Notes under the pieces: model-generated | Seen by the model: the letters and a program-made list of their open reading frames with translations, nothing else | Told to the model about the DNA's origin: nothing | The model's database searches: none | Translations under genes and position numbers: made by a program | Part shown: positions 23,961 through 32,594 of the stretch, piece by piece | Position numbering within the stretch: the stretch's first letter is position 1 | Layout of the letters: each line of letters begins with the position of its first letter | NCBI GenBank assembly: GCA_964424555.1 | Contig: CAYRIX010000008.1 | Location: 1 to 60,093 of the forward strand | DNA: 60,093 nucleotides | DNA from: UMGS172 sp964424555 | GTDB taxonomy: Bacteria > Bacillota > Clostridia > Oscillospirales > Acutalibacteraceae | Reading direction: 5' to 3'

Positions 23961-24836
23961 TTATCGAAACATCTTCCTGAACTTGTTTGGGGAGATGTTT
24001 TTCATTTTTTTGAATATATGAATGTAATAACTGGTAGAAGAAAAACCGCAGCTTAATGCAATATCGGTGATATTTCGGTCGGTAACGGCAAGAAGCTTCA
24101 TAGAAGCGTTGACACGTGTAAGGTTAACATAATCACTAAAGCTCATGCGTGACGTTTTTTTGAACAGACGTGACAGATAGCTATAGCTCAAGCCGCATTT
24201 TTCAGCCGCCGACATAAGCGTGACTTCGGTAAGATTTTCATTCACGTAATTCTTCACCTTTGCTAACACTGCTGCTGTGTTTGAGTTGACCTCAGGCAGA
24301 CTGCCTGCTCCATTTTCATGCCAATATCTTATTATCCATGAAAAGACCCTGAGCACACCCGAGCGTATCGCCAGCTCGTATCCAAACCGTTTCTCGGAAT
24401 TTTCGGCGACGATATTTCTAAATGTTTCGGGCACAGCGGTCGTACTGAGCAGTTCTTTTGAAAACAGCCTTCGTTGACCATAATTTTCAAAAACATATGG
24501 TACCGTCTGCTCCAATTCGGTAACAGTCTGCTCGGATGAGTACAGCACCTGCGGCATAAACTTCACACAAAACAGCGACCTTTCGGCTGATACCGCAAAG
24601 GTTGCGTGCGGCTCACCCGAATTAATGACAAACATAGAATTTTCAGGCATCTCGAAAATTTCTCCGTTAAGATTGACCTGATAATCACCCTTTATCGGGT
24701 ATAGTAACTCAATATATTCGTGATAATGCGGTGTTGCCCATTCCTTCTGCGGAGCTTCTCCGCTCATAAGCAGACACTGTACCGATAACGGAATGTTGTT
24801 CTCCACCCTACGTCCTTCATCAAAAGGTTTGATCAC
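23961..24836 (-). CDS. AraC-family transcription regulator with cupin sensor domain
   Basis: A 291-residue regulator. Residues 1-150 form a cupin-like ligand domain (HYHEYIELLYPIKGDYQVNL, FEMPENSMFVINSGEPHATF). The C-terminal 100 residues hold two helix-turn-helix motifs: VTLMSAAEKCGLSYSYLSRLF and ITDIALSCGFSSTSYYIHIF, the standard AraC pair. It starts with GTG after GAGGTGATTTT. It is divergent to thuA, its most likely target. A carbohydrate effector is expected for this type. Confidence 0.92.
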   Translation of the reverse strand: MIKPFDEGRRVENNIPLSVQCLLMSGEAPQKEWATPHYHEYIELLYPIKGDYQVNLNGEIFEMPENSMFVINSGEPHATFAVSAERSLFCVKFMPQVLYSSEQTVTELEQTVPYVFENYGQRRLFSKELLSTTAVPETFRNIVAENSEKRFGYELAIRSGVLRVFSWIIRYWHENGAGSLPEVNSNTAAVLAKVKNYVNENLTEVTLMSAAEKCGLSYSYLSRLFKKTSRMSFSDYVNLTRVNASMKLLAVTDRNITDIALSCGFSSTSYYIHIFKKMKNISPNKFRKMFR

Positions 24837-24868
24837 AAAATCACCTCTAATGACAAAATTTTGACATT

Positions 24869-24897
24869 TTTAAGCAAATATATTATAGCACACAACA
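24869..24897. promoter_or_regulatory. Overlapping divergent promoters of araC-like and thuA-like genes
   Basis: On the plus strand a TTGACA starting near 24862 is followed at 17 bases by TATAGC; on the minus strand a TATAAT box lies in the same bases. They face away from each other and probably compete. Confidence 0.45.
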
Positions 24898-24927
24898 AAA
24901 TAATGTGATACAATTTTTTTGAAAAAA

Positions 24928-24941
24928 GCAGAATTTTCTGC
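24928..24941. promoter_or_regulatory. Palindrome between the promoter and the thuA-like gene
   Basis: GCAGAATTTTCTGC, perfect over 14 bases, about 28 bases before the start. Possible operator for the AraC regulator or another protein. Confidence 0.45.
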
Positions 24942-24968
24942 AAAAATCATAGCTTGGAGGTACTTTCC

Positions 24969-25682
24969 ATGATAAGAGTAACTATTTATAACGAATGTAT
25001 CCATGAAAAGAAGAACGAAAGAGCCATGGCCATCTACCCCGACGGTATTCACAGCGTTATTGCCGATTTTCTGAAGGCTGATGATATCGAGGTCAAATGT
25101 GTAACGCTCGATACCATCGAGGAATTGACCGTGGAAGCACTCAAGGATACCGATGTTCTCATTTGGTGGGGTCATGTGGGCCATGCCAAGGTTCCAGACG
25201 AGATCGCCGCCCGTGTACGTGACGAGGTCTTAAAGGGTATGGGCTTTATCGGTCTGCACTCGGCACACCATTCAAAGCCGTTCAAGCTGTTGATGGGCAC
25301 CGCCTGCCATTTGGGTTGGCGTGAGAATGGTGATATGGAACGCATTTGGAACATCAATCCTGCTCACCCCATCACTCAGGGCATAGGCAGATACTTCGAG
25401 CTTCCTCATGTTGAGACCTATGCTGAGCCGTTTGGCATACCCAATCCCGACGAGGTCATCTTTATGGGATGGTATGAGGGTGGCGAGCTGTTCCGTTCGG
25501 GCTGTACCTTCCACCGTGAAAACGGACGTATTTTCTACTTCCAGCCAGGTCACGAGACCTTCCCTATCTTCTATGACAAAAATGTTCAGACCATTATTAA
25601 GAATGCCGTCCGTTGGGCAGCGCCTGTTTACCGTGTAGACGAACTGCTCTGCCCCAACATCAAAAAGATAGGCCAAGAATAA
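24969..25682 (+). CDS. ThuA-like trehalose-utilisation family protein
   Basis: A 237-residue protein of the ThuA family, with a class I glutamine-amidotransferase-like fold but usually lacking its catalytic triad. Marks are DTDVLIWWGHVGHAKVPDE (about 60-78), GFIGLHSAHHSKPFK (93-107) and the end with GRIFYFQPGHETFPIF. In rhizobia ThuA works in oxidising trehalose-type sugars; the partner there, ThuB, is a Gfo/Idh/MocA dehydrogenase, and one is found 1.7 kb upstream. GGAGG precedes the ATG at 24969. A terminator follows directly. Confidence 0.88.
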   Translation: MIRVTIYNECIHEKKNERAMAIYPDGIHSVIADFLKADDIEVKCVTLDTIEELTVEALKDTDVLIWWGHVGHAKVPDEIAARVRDEVLKGMGFIGLHSAHHSKPFKLLMGTACHLGWRENGDMERIWNINPAHPITQGIGRYFELPHVETYAEPFGIPNPDEVIFMGWYEGGELFRSGCTFHRENGRIFYFQPGHETFPIFYDKNVQTIIKNAVRWAAPVYRVDELLCPNIKKIGQE

Positions 25683-25698
25683 TAGAAACGTACTGATT

Positions 25699-25738
25699 AA
25701 AAATCTCCCGAAAAGCTATTGCTTCTCGGGAGATTTAA
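25699..25738. terminator. Bidirectional terminator between thuA-like and mrp-like genes
   Basis: AATCTCCCGA and TCGGGAGATT form a 10-base stem, extended by AAGC/GCTT. It serves both convergent genes. Confidence 0.85.
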
Positions 25739-25739
25739 C

Positions 25740-26588
25740 TTATCTGGTTGCGGTCTCTATCATCTCGGCGGCAGGCTTTAAATAGTCAGCGTCAAAGCGC
25801 TCAAATTCGCCGACATTACAAAGCTCGGTCAGTGAAGTGTCGATAGGCATCTTACCTAACGGCATTATCTGCAGCTCAGAGCAAAGCTCTTCAAAATGGC
25901 TCTGACCGAATATTTCAAATTCCTTGCCGCAATCGGGGCACTTGACGTAGCTCATATTTTCAACCATGCCAAGCACGGGAATGTTCATCATGTTAGCCAT
26001 GTTGCAGGCCTTTTTCACTATCATGGAAACCAGATCCTGCGGAGTGGTTACGATGACCGTACCCGTTATAGGCAACGACTGATAAACGGTCAGCGGAACA
26101 TCGCCTGTTCCGGGAGGCATATCGACAAACATGTAGTCTACCTCGCCCCAATTAACATCGGTCCAGAACTGCTTGACGGCACCTGCCAAAACAGGACCTC
26201 TCCACACAACGGGAGCGTCGGGATTTTCGAGCAAAAGGTTACAGGACATTATCTTTATGCCGTTAGCCGTCTCGGCAGGGATGATGCCCTTATCATCCAT
26301 CAAGGCACGGCAGTTGATACCGAACATTTTGGGTATAGACGGACCTGTGATATCAGCATCCAAAATACCTACTTTATAGCCCATGCGGTTCATAAGCACT
26401 GCGAGCATAGCGGTGACCATAGATTTTCCGACACCGCCCTTGCCACTGACAACACCTATAACATGCTTTACGCTTGAATGCTCATTGAGCTTTTCAAGAA
26501 AATCCTCGGGCTTGTGTTGCTTTGCACTGGCACAACTGTTGCAATCGCCGTTACAGCCTGTTTCATTACACTTTCTTTCTTCTGCCAT
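25740..26588 (-). CDS. Mrp/NBP35-type iron-sulfur cluster carrier ATPase
   Basis: A 282-residue P-loop protein that carries Fe-S clusters to target proteins. After a Cys-rich N-terminus (CNETGCNGDCNSCA, residues 6-19) comes a deviant Walker A, VVSGKGGVGKSMV (47-59), then Walker A-prime GILDADITGPSIPKMFG, MPPGTGDVP and, near the C-terminus, YVKCPDCGKEFEIFG with the two cysteines that bind the bridging cluster. Both cysteines and the P-loop are present, so it should be functional. It stands alone, with its ribosome site GGAGAT. Confidence 0.92.
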   Translation of the reverse strand: MAEERKCNETGCNGDCNSCASAKQHKPEDFLEKLNEHSSVKHVIGVVSGKGGVGKSMVTAMLAVLMNRMGYKVGILDADITGPSIPKMFGINCRALMDDKGIIPAETANGIKIMSCNLLLENPDAPVVWRGPVLAGAVKQFWTDVNWGEVDYMFVDMPPGTGDVPLTVYQSLPITGTVIVTTPQDLVSMIVKKACNMANMMNIPVLGMVENMSYVKCPDCGKEFEIFGQSHFEELCSELQIMPLGKMPIDTSLTELCNVGEFERFDADYLKPAAEMIETATR

Positions 26589-26610
26589 TTTGATATCTCC
26601 TTTTTAACGC

Positions 26611-26641
26611 ACATAAAACCGGCCTCGGCCGGTTTTATTAT
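26611..26641 (-). terminator. Terminator of the lipoprotein gene
   Basis: ATAAAACCGGCC and GGCCGGTTTTAT form a perfect stem around TC, 17 bases after the stop codon on the minus strand. Confidence 0.8.
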
Positions 26642-26657
26642 GTGTAATGTTTTTTAA

Positions 26658-27632
26658 TTATTCGTCATCATCTGCGGTATTACCCGACAAAAGCTTTTTG
26701 AGATCGGTAACCGATATTTCAGACGGTGTTTCAGGTTGTTCTCCGTCTCCATCGGTAGCTGAGCCGATAACCGTTATATCGTCGGGAGCCTCAACCTCGG
26801 TCACATCAAAGTCGTATTCACATGCGATGGATATCTCGTTTTTAACAGTCTTTCCGACCACCTCGGTGGTTTCGGAGACATCCGAGTTGTCAGGATCAAC
26901 GTCGGTCTTGGGCACCTCGACCTGTTGAGTATACTCGTAGGTAAACTTAAAGGTCTGGGAGGAAAGTCTGCCGCTTGCATCAACGATACCGCTGATGCTT
27001 ATTCCCGTAATTGTGAACTGAATATCCTTAAGTGTCTCGGTATCAAAAATATCTCCCATACCCGAAAGGTATTTGTTGAGGTCAAGGTTGTCATCGTTAA
27101 CATCATAATCTATAACAAAGCCGTGACCGCCGTTAGCGGCATCTACAATAACGGTATTGGAAGCTGTAAGCTCCGAGGTGTCGATAACATTTATCTCCTG
27201 AAGCTCCGTTTTAAGGTACTCGTCAACATCCTTGCCGACCAGCAGATAGGTCTCACCCAAGGCTTGTACATAAACATTCTCATTATCGTCAAAATACGAA
27301 GCGGAAATACCTGTATCGCCAAGTCTCATTTCGGTCTCAGCGGCAAGTCTTCTTCCCTCATCAAGGTCAATATACTCAAGCTCAGAGCTGGCACGAACCG
27401 AGGTGGTAACATCATCGACCGTAACCGATACGATCATATTTACGGAATAACCCAAGGCTTTAGCTTCCTTTACCGCTTTATCGGTCAAAGAAAATGCATT
27501 GTTGACGATCTCGATAGTGTTTTTATCAACCGACGGTCCCGAGCTTACACCCGAGGATCTTTCCTCCTCGCCGCAAGCCGCAAAAGAAAACAGCATTGCA
27601 GCCACCATAAGTAAAGCAAGTATCTTTTTCAT
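26658..27632 (-). CDS. Secreted lipoprotein of unknown function
   Basis: A 324-residue protein with an N-terminal lipoprotein signal: two positive residues, a hydrophobic stretch and the lipobox FAAC, with the cysteine at residue 20. After a Ser/Gly-rich tether the mature part has many beta-strand-like segments (LGYSVNMIVSVTVDD, GHGFVIDYDVND, LKDIQFTITGISISG). It resembles the LppX/LolA-like folds found in bacterial lipoproteins that bind lipids, but no signature fixes this. The end is rich in Asp and Glu. It should be attached to the outer face of the membrane. Confidence 0.7.
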   Translation of the reverse strand: MKKILALLMVAAMLFSFAACGEEERSSGVSSGPSVDKNTIEIVNNAFSLTDKAVKEAKALGYSVNMIVSVTVDDVTTSVRASSELEYIDLDEGRRLAAETEMRLGDTGISASYFDDNENVYVQALGETYLLVGKDVDEYLKTELQEINVIDTSELTASNTVIVDAANGGHGFVIDYDVNDDNLDLNKYLSGMGDIFDTETLKDIQFTITGISISGIVDASGRLSSQTFKFTYEYTQQVEVPKTDVDPDNSDVSETTEVVGKTVKNEISIACEYDFDVTEVEAPDDITVIGSATDGDGEQPETPSEISVTDLKKLLSGNTADDDE

Positions 27633-27742
27633 AAAAACCTCACGATCTGAAATTTTGTAATTTTAGGGTCATTGTTTATTAGAGTATAACACACCAAAAT
27701 AAAAAAAACAACAATAAACCTCTATATTTTTGCAAATTATAG

Positions 27743-27771
27743 TTGTAATTATCTGTAAAATCTGCGATAAT
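27743..27771 (+). promoter_or_regulatory. Promoter of gltX-glnS
   Basis: TTGTAA (27743-27748), 17 bases, GATAAT (27766-27771), 51 bases before gltX. Confidence 0.65.
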
Positions 27772-27822
27772 ATCTATTATGGATTACAATATGTACATAA
27801 TTTCTTTACGTGAGGTTTTAGT

Positions 27823-29484
27823 ATGAATGATTTTGACCGTTTGGCGGAGCTCTTGCTTCCAAACATCGATAAAGATCCGTCGTTTTATGAGGAACAATAT
27901 CCCCGTCGTCAGCTGGCTGAGGGTGTCAGAGTTACCCGTGTAGCTCCGAGTCCGACAGGCTACCTGCACCTCGGAACGCTTTTTGTATCCCTCATCAACC
28001 GTCTTGTTGCCGATTCGACGGGCGGTGTATTCTTCACTCGTATAGAGGACACCGACAAAAAGCGTGAGGTAGAGGGCGGTATTGCCGATATTATCACCGG
28101 CATCAAGCACTTTGGCATAAGTATTGACGAGGGCTTCACAGCACCCGACCGTGAGGAGGGTCAATACGGCCCGTATAAGCAATCAATGCGTGCCGAAATA
28201 TATCAATGCTATGCCAAGTCCTTAATAAAGCAAGGTCTTGCCTACCCTTGCTTCTGCACCGAGGATGACCTTGCCGCCGTTCGTGCCGTTCAAGAGGCCA
28301 ATAAGGTTCGCACAGGCTACCACGGCGAATATGCCAAGCACCGCAACATCACAGCGGACGAGGCCGAAGCACTAATCAAAGAGGGCAAGCCGTTCGTTGT
28401 CCGTCTTAAATCCCCCGGTTTGGAGGAAAATAAGGTCATTTTTGATGACGGTATCAAGGGCAAGATCGAAATGCCCGAAAATGATGAGGATTTTGTCATC
28501 TTAAAGTCGGACGGAATCCCGACCTACCACTTTGCTCACGCAGTTGACGACCATTTGATGGGCACCACCCACGTCATCCGCGGTGACGAGTGGATATCCT
28601 CAACACCCAAGCATCTGCAGCTCTTCAAGCTCCTTGGCTTCAAGGCTCCCAAATATGTTCACGTTTCGCCCATTATGAAGCTTGACAACGGTGCCAAGCG
28701 CAAGATCAGTAAGCGTAAAGACCCCGAGGCGGCGGTCCACTTCTTTGCCGAGCAGGGTTACCCTGCCGAAAGCGTTATCGAATACCTCATGACCATTGCG
28801 GCAAGCGACTTTGAGGATTGGCGCAGAGCAAATCCGACCGAGGACTACAAGAAATTCAAGTTTAATATAAAGAAAATGAGTGCCTCAGGTGCTTTGTTTG
28901 ATACGGACAAGCTGAACGACGTCTCCAAGACGGTCATCAGCCGTATGAAGGTCGAAGAGGTCGTAAACCGCCTGCTCGATTGGGCCAAGGAATACGATAC
29001 CGAATTCTTTGAGATACTGAACAGCGACATTGACCGTGCAAAGGCGATATACAACATCGACCGCGAGAATCCAAAGCCTCGAAAGGATATCGTTAAATGG
29101 AGCGATGCCAAGAGTTATGCCGAGTATATGTTCGATGAGCTGTATAAGCCTTGCTTTGAACTGCCTCAGCATATAAGCGCAGAATCTGCCGTAAAGATAC
29201 TTGAGGCTTACAAAGAGGCTTATGACCCTACACATGACAACCAGCAGTGGTTTGAGACCATCAAGAGCATCTGCCCTGCCGCAAACTTTGCGACCGATAC
29301 CAAAGTATATAAGGCCGATCCCGAAAAATACTGCGGCAGCCCCGGGGATGCATCAACCATTATCCGTGTCAGCATCACAGGTCGCACCAACACACCCGAC
29401 CTTTGCAGTATAATGAAGGTTTTGGGGCACGATACCTGCATAGCACGAATCAATGCCGCTATTGACCACTTTAAAACCGTTTGA
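27823..29484 (+). CDS. gltX: Glutamyl-tRNA synthetase
   Basis: A 553-residue class I synthetase that charges glutamate onto tRNA-Glu. The HIGH motif appears as PSPTGYLHLGT (42-52) and the KMSKS motif as KRKISKRKDP near residue 295. The zinc-related middle part has YPCFCTEDDL. The C-terminal half forms the anticodon-binding helical bundle. The enzyme is somewhat longer than a typical 480-500 residue GluRS, with extra residues at the N-terminus. It is directly followed by glnS, 14 bases on, so both enzymes are made together. GTGAGG is its ribosome site. Confidence 0.93.
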   Translation: MNDFDRLAELLLPNIDKDPSFYEEQYPRRQLAEGVRVTRVAPSPTGYLHLGTLFVSLINRLVADSTGGVFFTRIEDTDKKREVEGGIADIITGIKHFGISIDEGFTAPDREEGQYGPYKQSMRAEIYQCYAKSLIKQGLAYPCFCTEDDLAAVRAVQEANKVRTGYHGEYAKHRNITADEAEALIKEGKPFVVRLKSPGLEENKVIFDDGIKGKIEMPENDEDFVILKSDGIPTYHFAHAVDDHLMGTTHVIRGDEWISSTPKHLQLFKLLGFKAPKYVHVSPIMKLDNGAKRKISKRKDPEAAVHFFAEQGYPAESVIEYLMTIAASDFEDWRRANPTEDYKKFKFNIKKMSASGALFDTDKLNDVSKTVISRMKVEEVVNRLLDWAKEYDTEFFEILNSDIDRAKAIYNIDRENPKPRKDIVKWSDAKSYAEYMFDELYKPCFELPQHISAESAVKILEAYKEAYDPTHDNQQWFETIKSICPAANFATDTKVYKADPEKYCGSPGDASTIIRVSITGRTNTPDLCSIMKVLGHDTCIARINAAIDHFKTV

Positions 29485-29498
29485 TTAGGAGAAAAGCA

Positions 29499-31181
29499 AT
29501 GGACAACAACTTAAATTTAGAAAACGAGGGTCTGCCCTCCAACTTTATACACGATTTTATTGACGAGGATCTTGAAAATGGAGTTTACTCCCATGTTCAG
29601 ACCCGTTTTCCGCCCGAGCCCAACGGATATCTTCACATAGGTCATGCCAAGGCTATCTGTATAGACTTCGGCACTGCCGAAAAGTACGGTGGCAAGTGCA
29701 ATCTCCGTCTTGACGATACCAACCCCACCAAAGAGGATGTTGAGTATGTTGATGCCATTAAAGAGGACATCAACTGGTTGGGATTTCAGTGGGATAACGT
29801 ATATTTCGCTTCGGACTACTTTGATTTCATTTACGATTGCGCATTAAAGCTCATTGATCTTGGACTGGCCTACGTTGATGAATCGGATGCCGACACCATC
29901 CGTGAGATGAGAGGAACACTGACCGAGGCAGGTGTGAATTCACCCTACCGTGACCGTCCTGTTGAAGAAACACGTGACCTTTTCCGCAGAATGACCGAGG
30001 GCGAGTTCGACAACGGCTCTCTTGTTTTGCGCGCTAAGATCGATATGGCATCGCCGAATCTCAATATGCGTGACCCTGTTATCTACCGTGTGCTTAAAGC
30101 ACACCACCATCGCACGGGCGACAAGTGGTGCGTATATCCTATGTACGACTTTGCTCATCCTCTGTCCGACTTTAAGGAGGGTGTCACCCACTCACTTTGC
30201 TCGCTTGAGTTTGAAAACCACAGACCTCTTTATAATTGGTTCTTGGAGGTTTTGAAGCTGCCTACTCCTCCACGTCAGATCGAGTTTGCACGCATGAATG
30301 TCAACTACACTCTGACCAGTAAGCGTAAGTGCCTGAAATTGGTTGCCGACGGCATCGTAGACGGCTGGAACGATCCGAGAATGGCCACCATAAGCGGTAT
30401 GCGTCGCCGTGGTTACCCTGCCGAAGCTATTCGTGCCTTCTGTGAAAAGATCGGTGTTTCCAAGGCCTACAGCGTTATTGACTACGCCCTTTTGGAGTCT
30501 TGTGTAAGAGACCATCTTAACATCAACGCCGAGCGTGCCATGACGGTTCTCCGCCCCTTAAAGGTCGTTATCGACAACTATCCTGAGGGAAAGACGGAGG
30601 AGATCACCGTTGAGATCAACCCCAACAAACCCGAGCTTGGAACACGTACCATCGAATTCTCACGTGAGATCTACATTGAGCAGGACGACTTCCAGCTCGT
30701 TCCTCCGCCCAAGTATTTCCGCTTGTGCCCCGAAAAAGAGGTTCGTCTTAAGGGTGCATATTTCATAAAGTATGCCTCTCACGAGTGTGACGATGACGGC
30801 AATATCACGGTCGTTCATTGCACCTACGACCCCGCCACCTTCGGCGGCGATGCTCCCGACGGCCGAAAGGTCAAAGGAACTCTGCATTGGGTTTCATGTA
30901 CACATGCGGTTGATGCCGAAATAAGACTTTATGACCGCCTTTTCAACGTTGAAAATCCGTCGGACGAAGAGGGCGTTTCCTCATTTCAGGACAACATCAA
31001 TCCCGATTCGCTCACAATTTTGAAGGGTGCTAAGTGCGAAGCCTTCATGAAGGATGCAAGACCTGGTGACAAGTACCAGTTTATGCGTCAGGGATACTTC
31101 TGTGTTGATACTTTGAGCACACCCGACCACCTCATCATCAACCGCACCGTGGCTTTGAAGGATTCATTCCAGAAGAAGTAA
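29499..31181 (+). CDS. glnS: Glutaminyl-tRNA synthetase
   Basis: A 560-residue class I synthetase that charges glutamine directly onto tRNA-Gln. HIGH is PPEPNGYLHIGHAKA (38-52); KMSKS is LTSKRKC near 270. The long C-terminal part (YPEGKTEEITVEINP to the end) is the double beta-barrel anticodon domain of GlnRS, which separates it from GluRS. Most Firmicutes use the indirect Glu-tRNA-Gln amidation route, so a GlnRS in tandem with GltX is notable. ATG at 29499 follows AGGAGA. It shares the gltX transcript and ends with a strong terminator. Confidence 0.95.
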   Translation: MDNNLNLENEGLPSNFIHDFIDEDLENGVYSHVQTRFPPEPNGYLHIGHAKAICIDFGTAEKYGGKCNLRLDDTNPTKEDVEYVDAIKEDINWLGFQWDNVYFASDYFDFIYDCALKLIDLGLAYVDESDADTIREMRGTLTEAGVNSPYRDRPVEETRDLFRRMTEGEFDNGSLVLRAKIDMASPNLNMRDPVIYRVLKAHHHRTGDKWCVYPMYDFAHPLSDFKEGVTHSLCSLEFENHRPLYNWFLEVLKLPTPPRQIEFARMNVNYTLTSKRKCLKLVADGIVDGWNDPRMATISGMRRRGYPAEAIRAFCEKIGVSKAYSVIDYALLESCVRDHLNINAERAMTVLRPLKVVIDNYPEGKTEEITVEINPNKPELGTRTIEFSREIYIEQDDFQLVPPPKYFRLCPEKEVRLKGAYFIKYASHECDDDGNITVVHCTYDPATFGGDAPDGRKVKGTLHWVSCTHAVDAEIRLYDRLFNVENPSDEEGVSSFQDNINPDSLTILKGAKCEAFMKDARPGDKYQFMRQGYFCVDTLSTPDHLIINRTVALKDSFQKK

Positions 31182-31193
31182 TCTCTTATAATC

Positions 31194-31230
31194 CGGCCTC
31201 TGCAAAACATTTCTTTGCGGAGGCTTTTTT
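31194..31230 (+). terminator. Terminator of gltX-glnS
   Basis: GCCTCTGCAAA and TTTGCGGAGGC form a stem, followed by TTTTTT, 12 bases after glnS. Confidence 0.85.
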
Positions 31231-31245
31231 GAAAGGACTAAAACT

Positions 31246-31995
31246 ATGAAGGTCAAGGAAATACTGAACTTTCTTTACACCGTAGCGCCTAAAGAGCTTG
31301 CCGAAGACTTTGATAACGTAGGTCTTTTGGTAGGTGATGAAAATGCCGAGGTAAAGGGCATAATGGTGTCACTCGACTGCTTCCAAGAGGTCATTGACCG
31401 AGCTGAAGACCTTGGTGCCAACCTTATTGTGACCCATCACCCCATAATTTTCGATCCGCTAAAATCGGTCACGGCCGACAGCCTTGTTTTCAAGCTCATT
31501 TCAAAGGGCATTTCGGTCATATCGATGCACACCAACCTTGATCAGGCTGACGGCGGTGTCAACGATGCACTGTGTGATGCGTTAGGTCTCTATGATGTTG
31601 AAGAACTTATAACAGCTGACGGCTTTTCGATGCGAAAGGGCTATCTTGATCAGCCCGAAGACCCATATTCCTTTGCACGGCACATAAAAGAATCTTTGGG
31701 CGGTGCCGTAAAGTTTGTCGCAGGAGACCACGATATAACCTCGGTCGCCGTGTGTTCAGGTTCGGGAGCAGATTTTCTTTTTGATGCGCTGAACGCCAAT
31801 GCCGATGCTCTTGTCACCGCTGATGTCAAACACCATTTCTTCATCGAAGCAGGGCGGCTATGCATCTCGCTTTACGACGCAGGCCACTTCAACACCGAGG
31901 ACGTTATTGTATCGGTGCTGTGCCGTGACATTGCAGGTGCTTTTCCTGAAATCGATGTTTCAGAATGTCATTTTTCAAAGATTGAGAGTATATAA
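31246..31995 (+). CDS. Nif3-like dinuclear metal-binding protein
   Basis: A 249-residue Nif3/YqfO family protein, short form without the inserted domain. The metal site residues appear as LIVTHHPIIFDP (62-73) with two histidines, ISMHTNLDQADGG (92-104) with H, D and the following acidic residues, and the C-terminal DVKHHFFIEA and YDAGHFNTED. These are the standard ligands for the two-metal centre. Biochemical role is unclear; homologues are linked to tRNA or NIF3-type nucleotide handling. It lies just behind the glnS terminator and may have its own promoter. Confidence 0.9.
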   Translation: MKVKEILNFLYTVAPKELAEDFDNVGLLVGDENAEVKGIMVSLDCFQEVIDRAEDLGANLIVTHHPIIFDPLKSVTADSLVFKLISKGISVISMHTNLDQADGGVNDALCDALGLYDVEELITADGFSMRKGYLDQPEDPYSFARHIKESLGGAVKFVAGDHDITSVAVCSGSGADFLFDALNANADALVTADVKHHFFIEAGRLCISLYDAGHFNTEDVIVSVLCRDIAGAFPEIDVSECHFSKIESI

Positions 31996-32031
31996 AGCAA
32001 AAGGAGAGTGAATCACTCTCCTTTTGCTTTA
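31994..32031. terminator. Bidirectional terminator between Nif3-like and YwlG-like genes
   Basis: AAAGCAAAAGGAGAGTG and its complement form a very long perfect stem; T runs follow on both strands. Confidence 0.85.
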
Positions 32032-32033
32032 TT

Positions 32034-32582
32034 CTACATTAATTCTTCATCATAAACCGCTCTTGAACCGCCGATAAACTTAGGCCTTGTTCTTGCGGCG
32101 GTGAGTATGGCATCACCTATTCCTTTAACAGAAAGGCGAACGGGTACTGCAACAGGCTTCAAGTGCATACCTATCAAAGTCTGACCGATGTCAAGACCTG
32201 CATCGGCACGGATGTATTCCACCGCAACAGGCTCTTTAAAAAGCTTGTACGCCGCTGTTGCAAACGAACCGCCTGCCTTGGGCTGAGGCACAACATTCAC
32301 GGTATCAAGCCTCAGACGGTCGGCCAACTCACGCTCAATAATAATCGCACGGTTGAGATGCTCACAGCACTGTGCGGCAAGGTATATTCCCTTTTCGTCA
32401 AGCACTGCCTTTATTGCCTTACACACCGACTCAGCAACCTCGGGCACCGACTGTGTGCCTATTTTGTTGCCTGTTATCTCACTTGTCGAGCAACCGACGA
32501 CCAGCACCTGTCCCTTTTGCAGCTTGCCGACTTCGACGATCTCACTTGCGGCAGTTCTTGCCGCCAAAATATAATCACTCAT
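32034..32582 (-). CDS. YwlG / TIGR01440 family protein
   Basis: A 182-residue protein. The segments KGQVLVVGCSTSEITGNKIG (23-42), CCEHLNRAIIIERE and VNVVPQPKAGGSFATAA identify the TIGR01440 (DUF436) family, found widely in Firmicutes with no proven function. The conserved Cys/Ser/Thr near the first motif and the paired Cys before EHLNR look like an active or metal site. No signal or membrane segment. It is followed (upstream in the chromosome, same strand) by the nucleotidyltransferase gene with 12 bases between, suggesting one transcript. Confidence 0.8.
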   Translation of the reverse strand: MSDYILAARTAASEIVEVGKLQKGQVLVVGCSTSEITGNKIGTQSVPEVAESVCKAIKAVLDEKGIYLAAQCCEHLNRAIIIERELADRLRLDTVNVVPQPKAGGSFATAAYKLFKEPVAVEYIRADAGLDIGQTLIGMHLKPVAVPVRLSVKGIGDAILTAARTRPKFIGGSRAVYDEELM

Positions 32583-32594
32583 TAAAAATCACTC

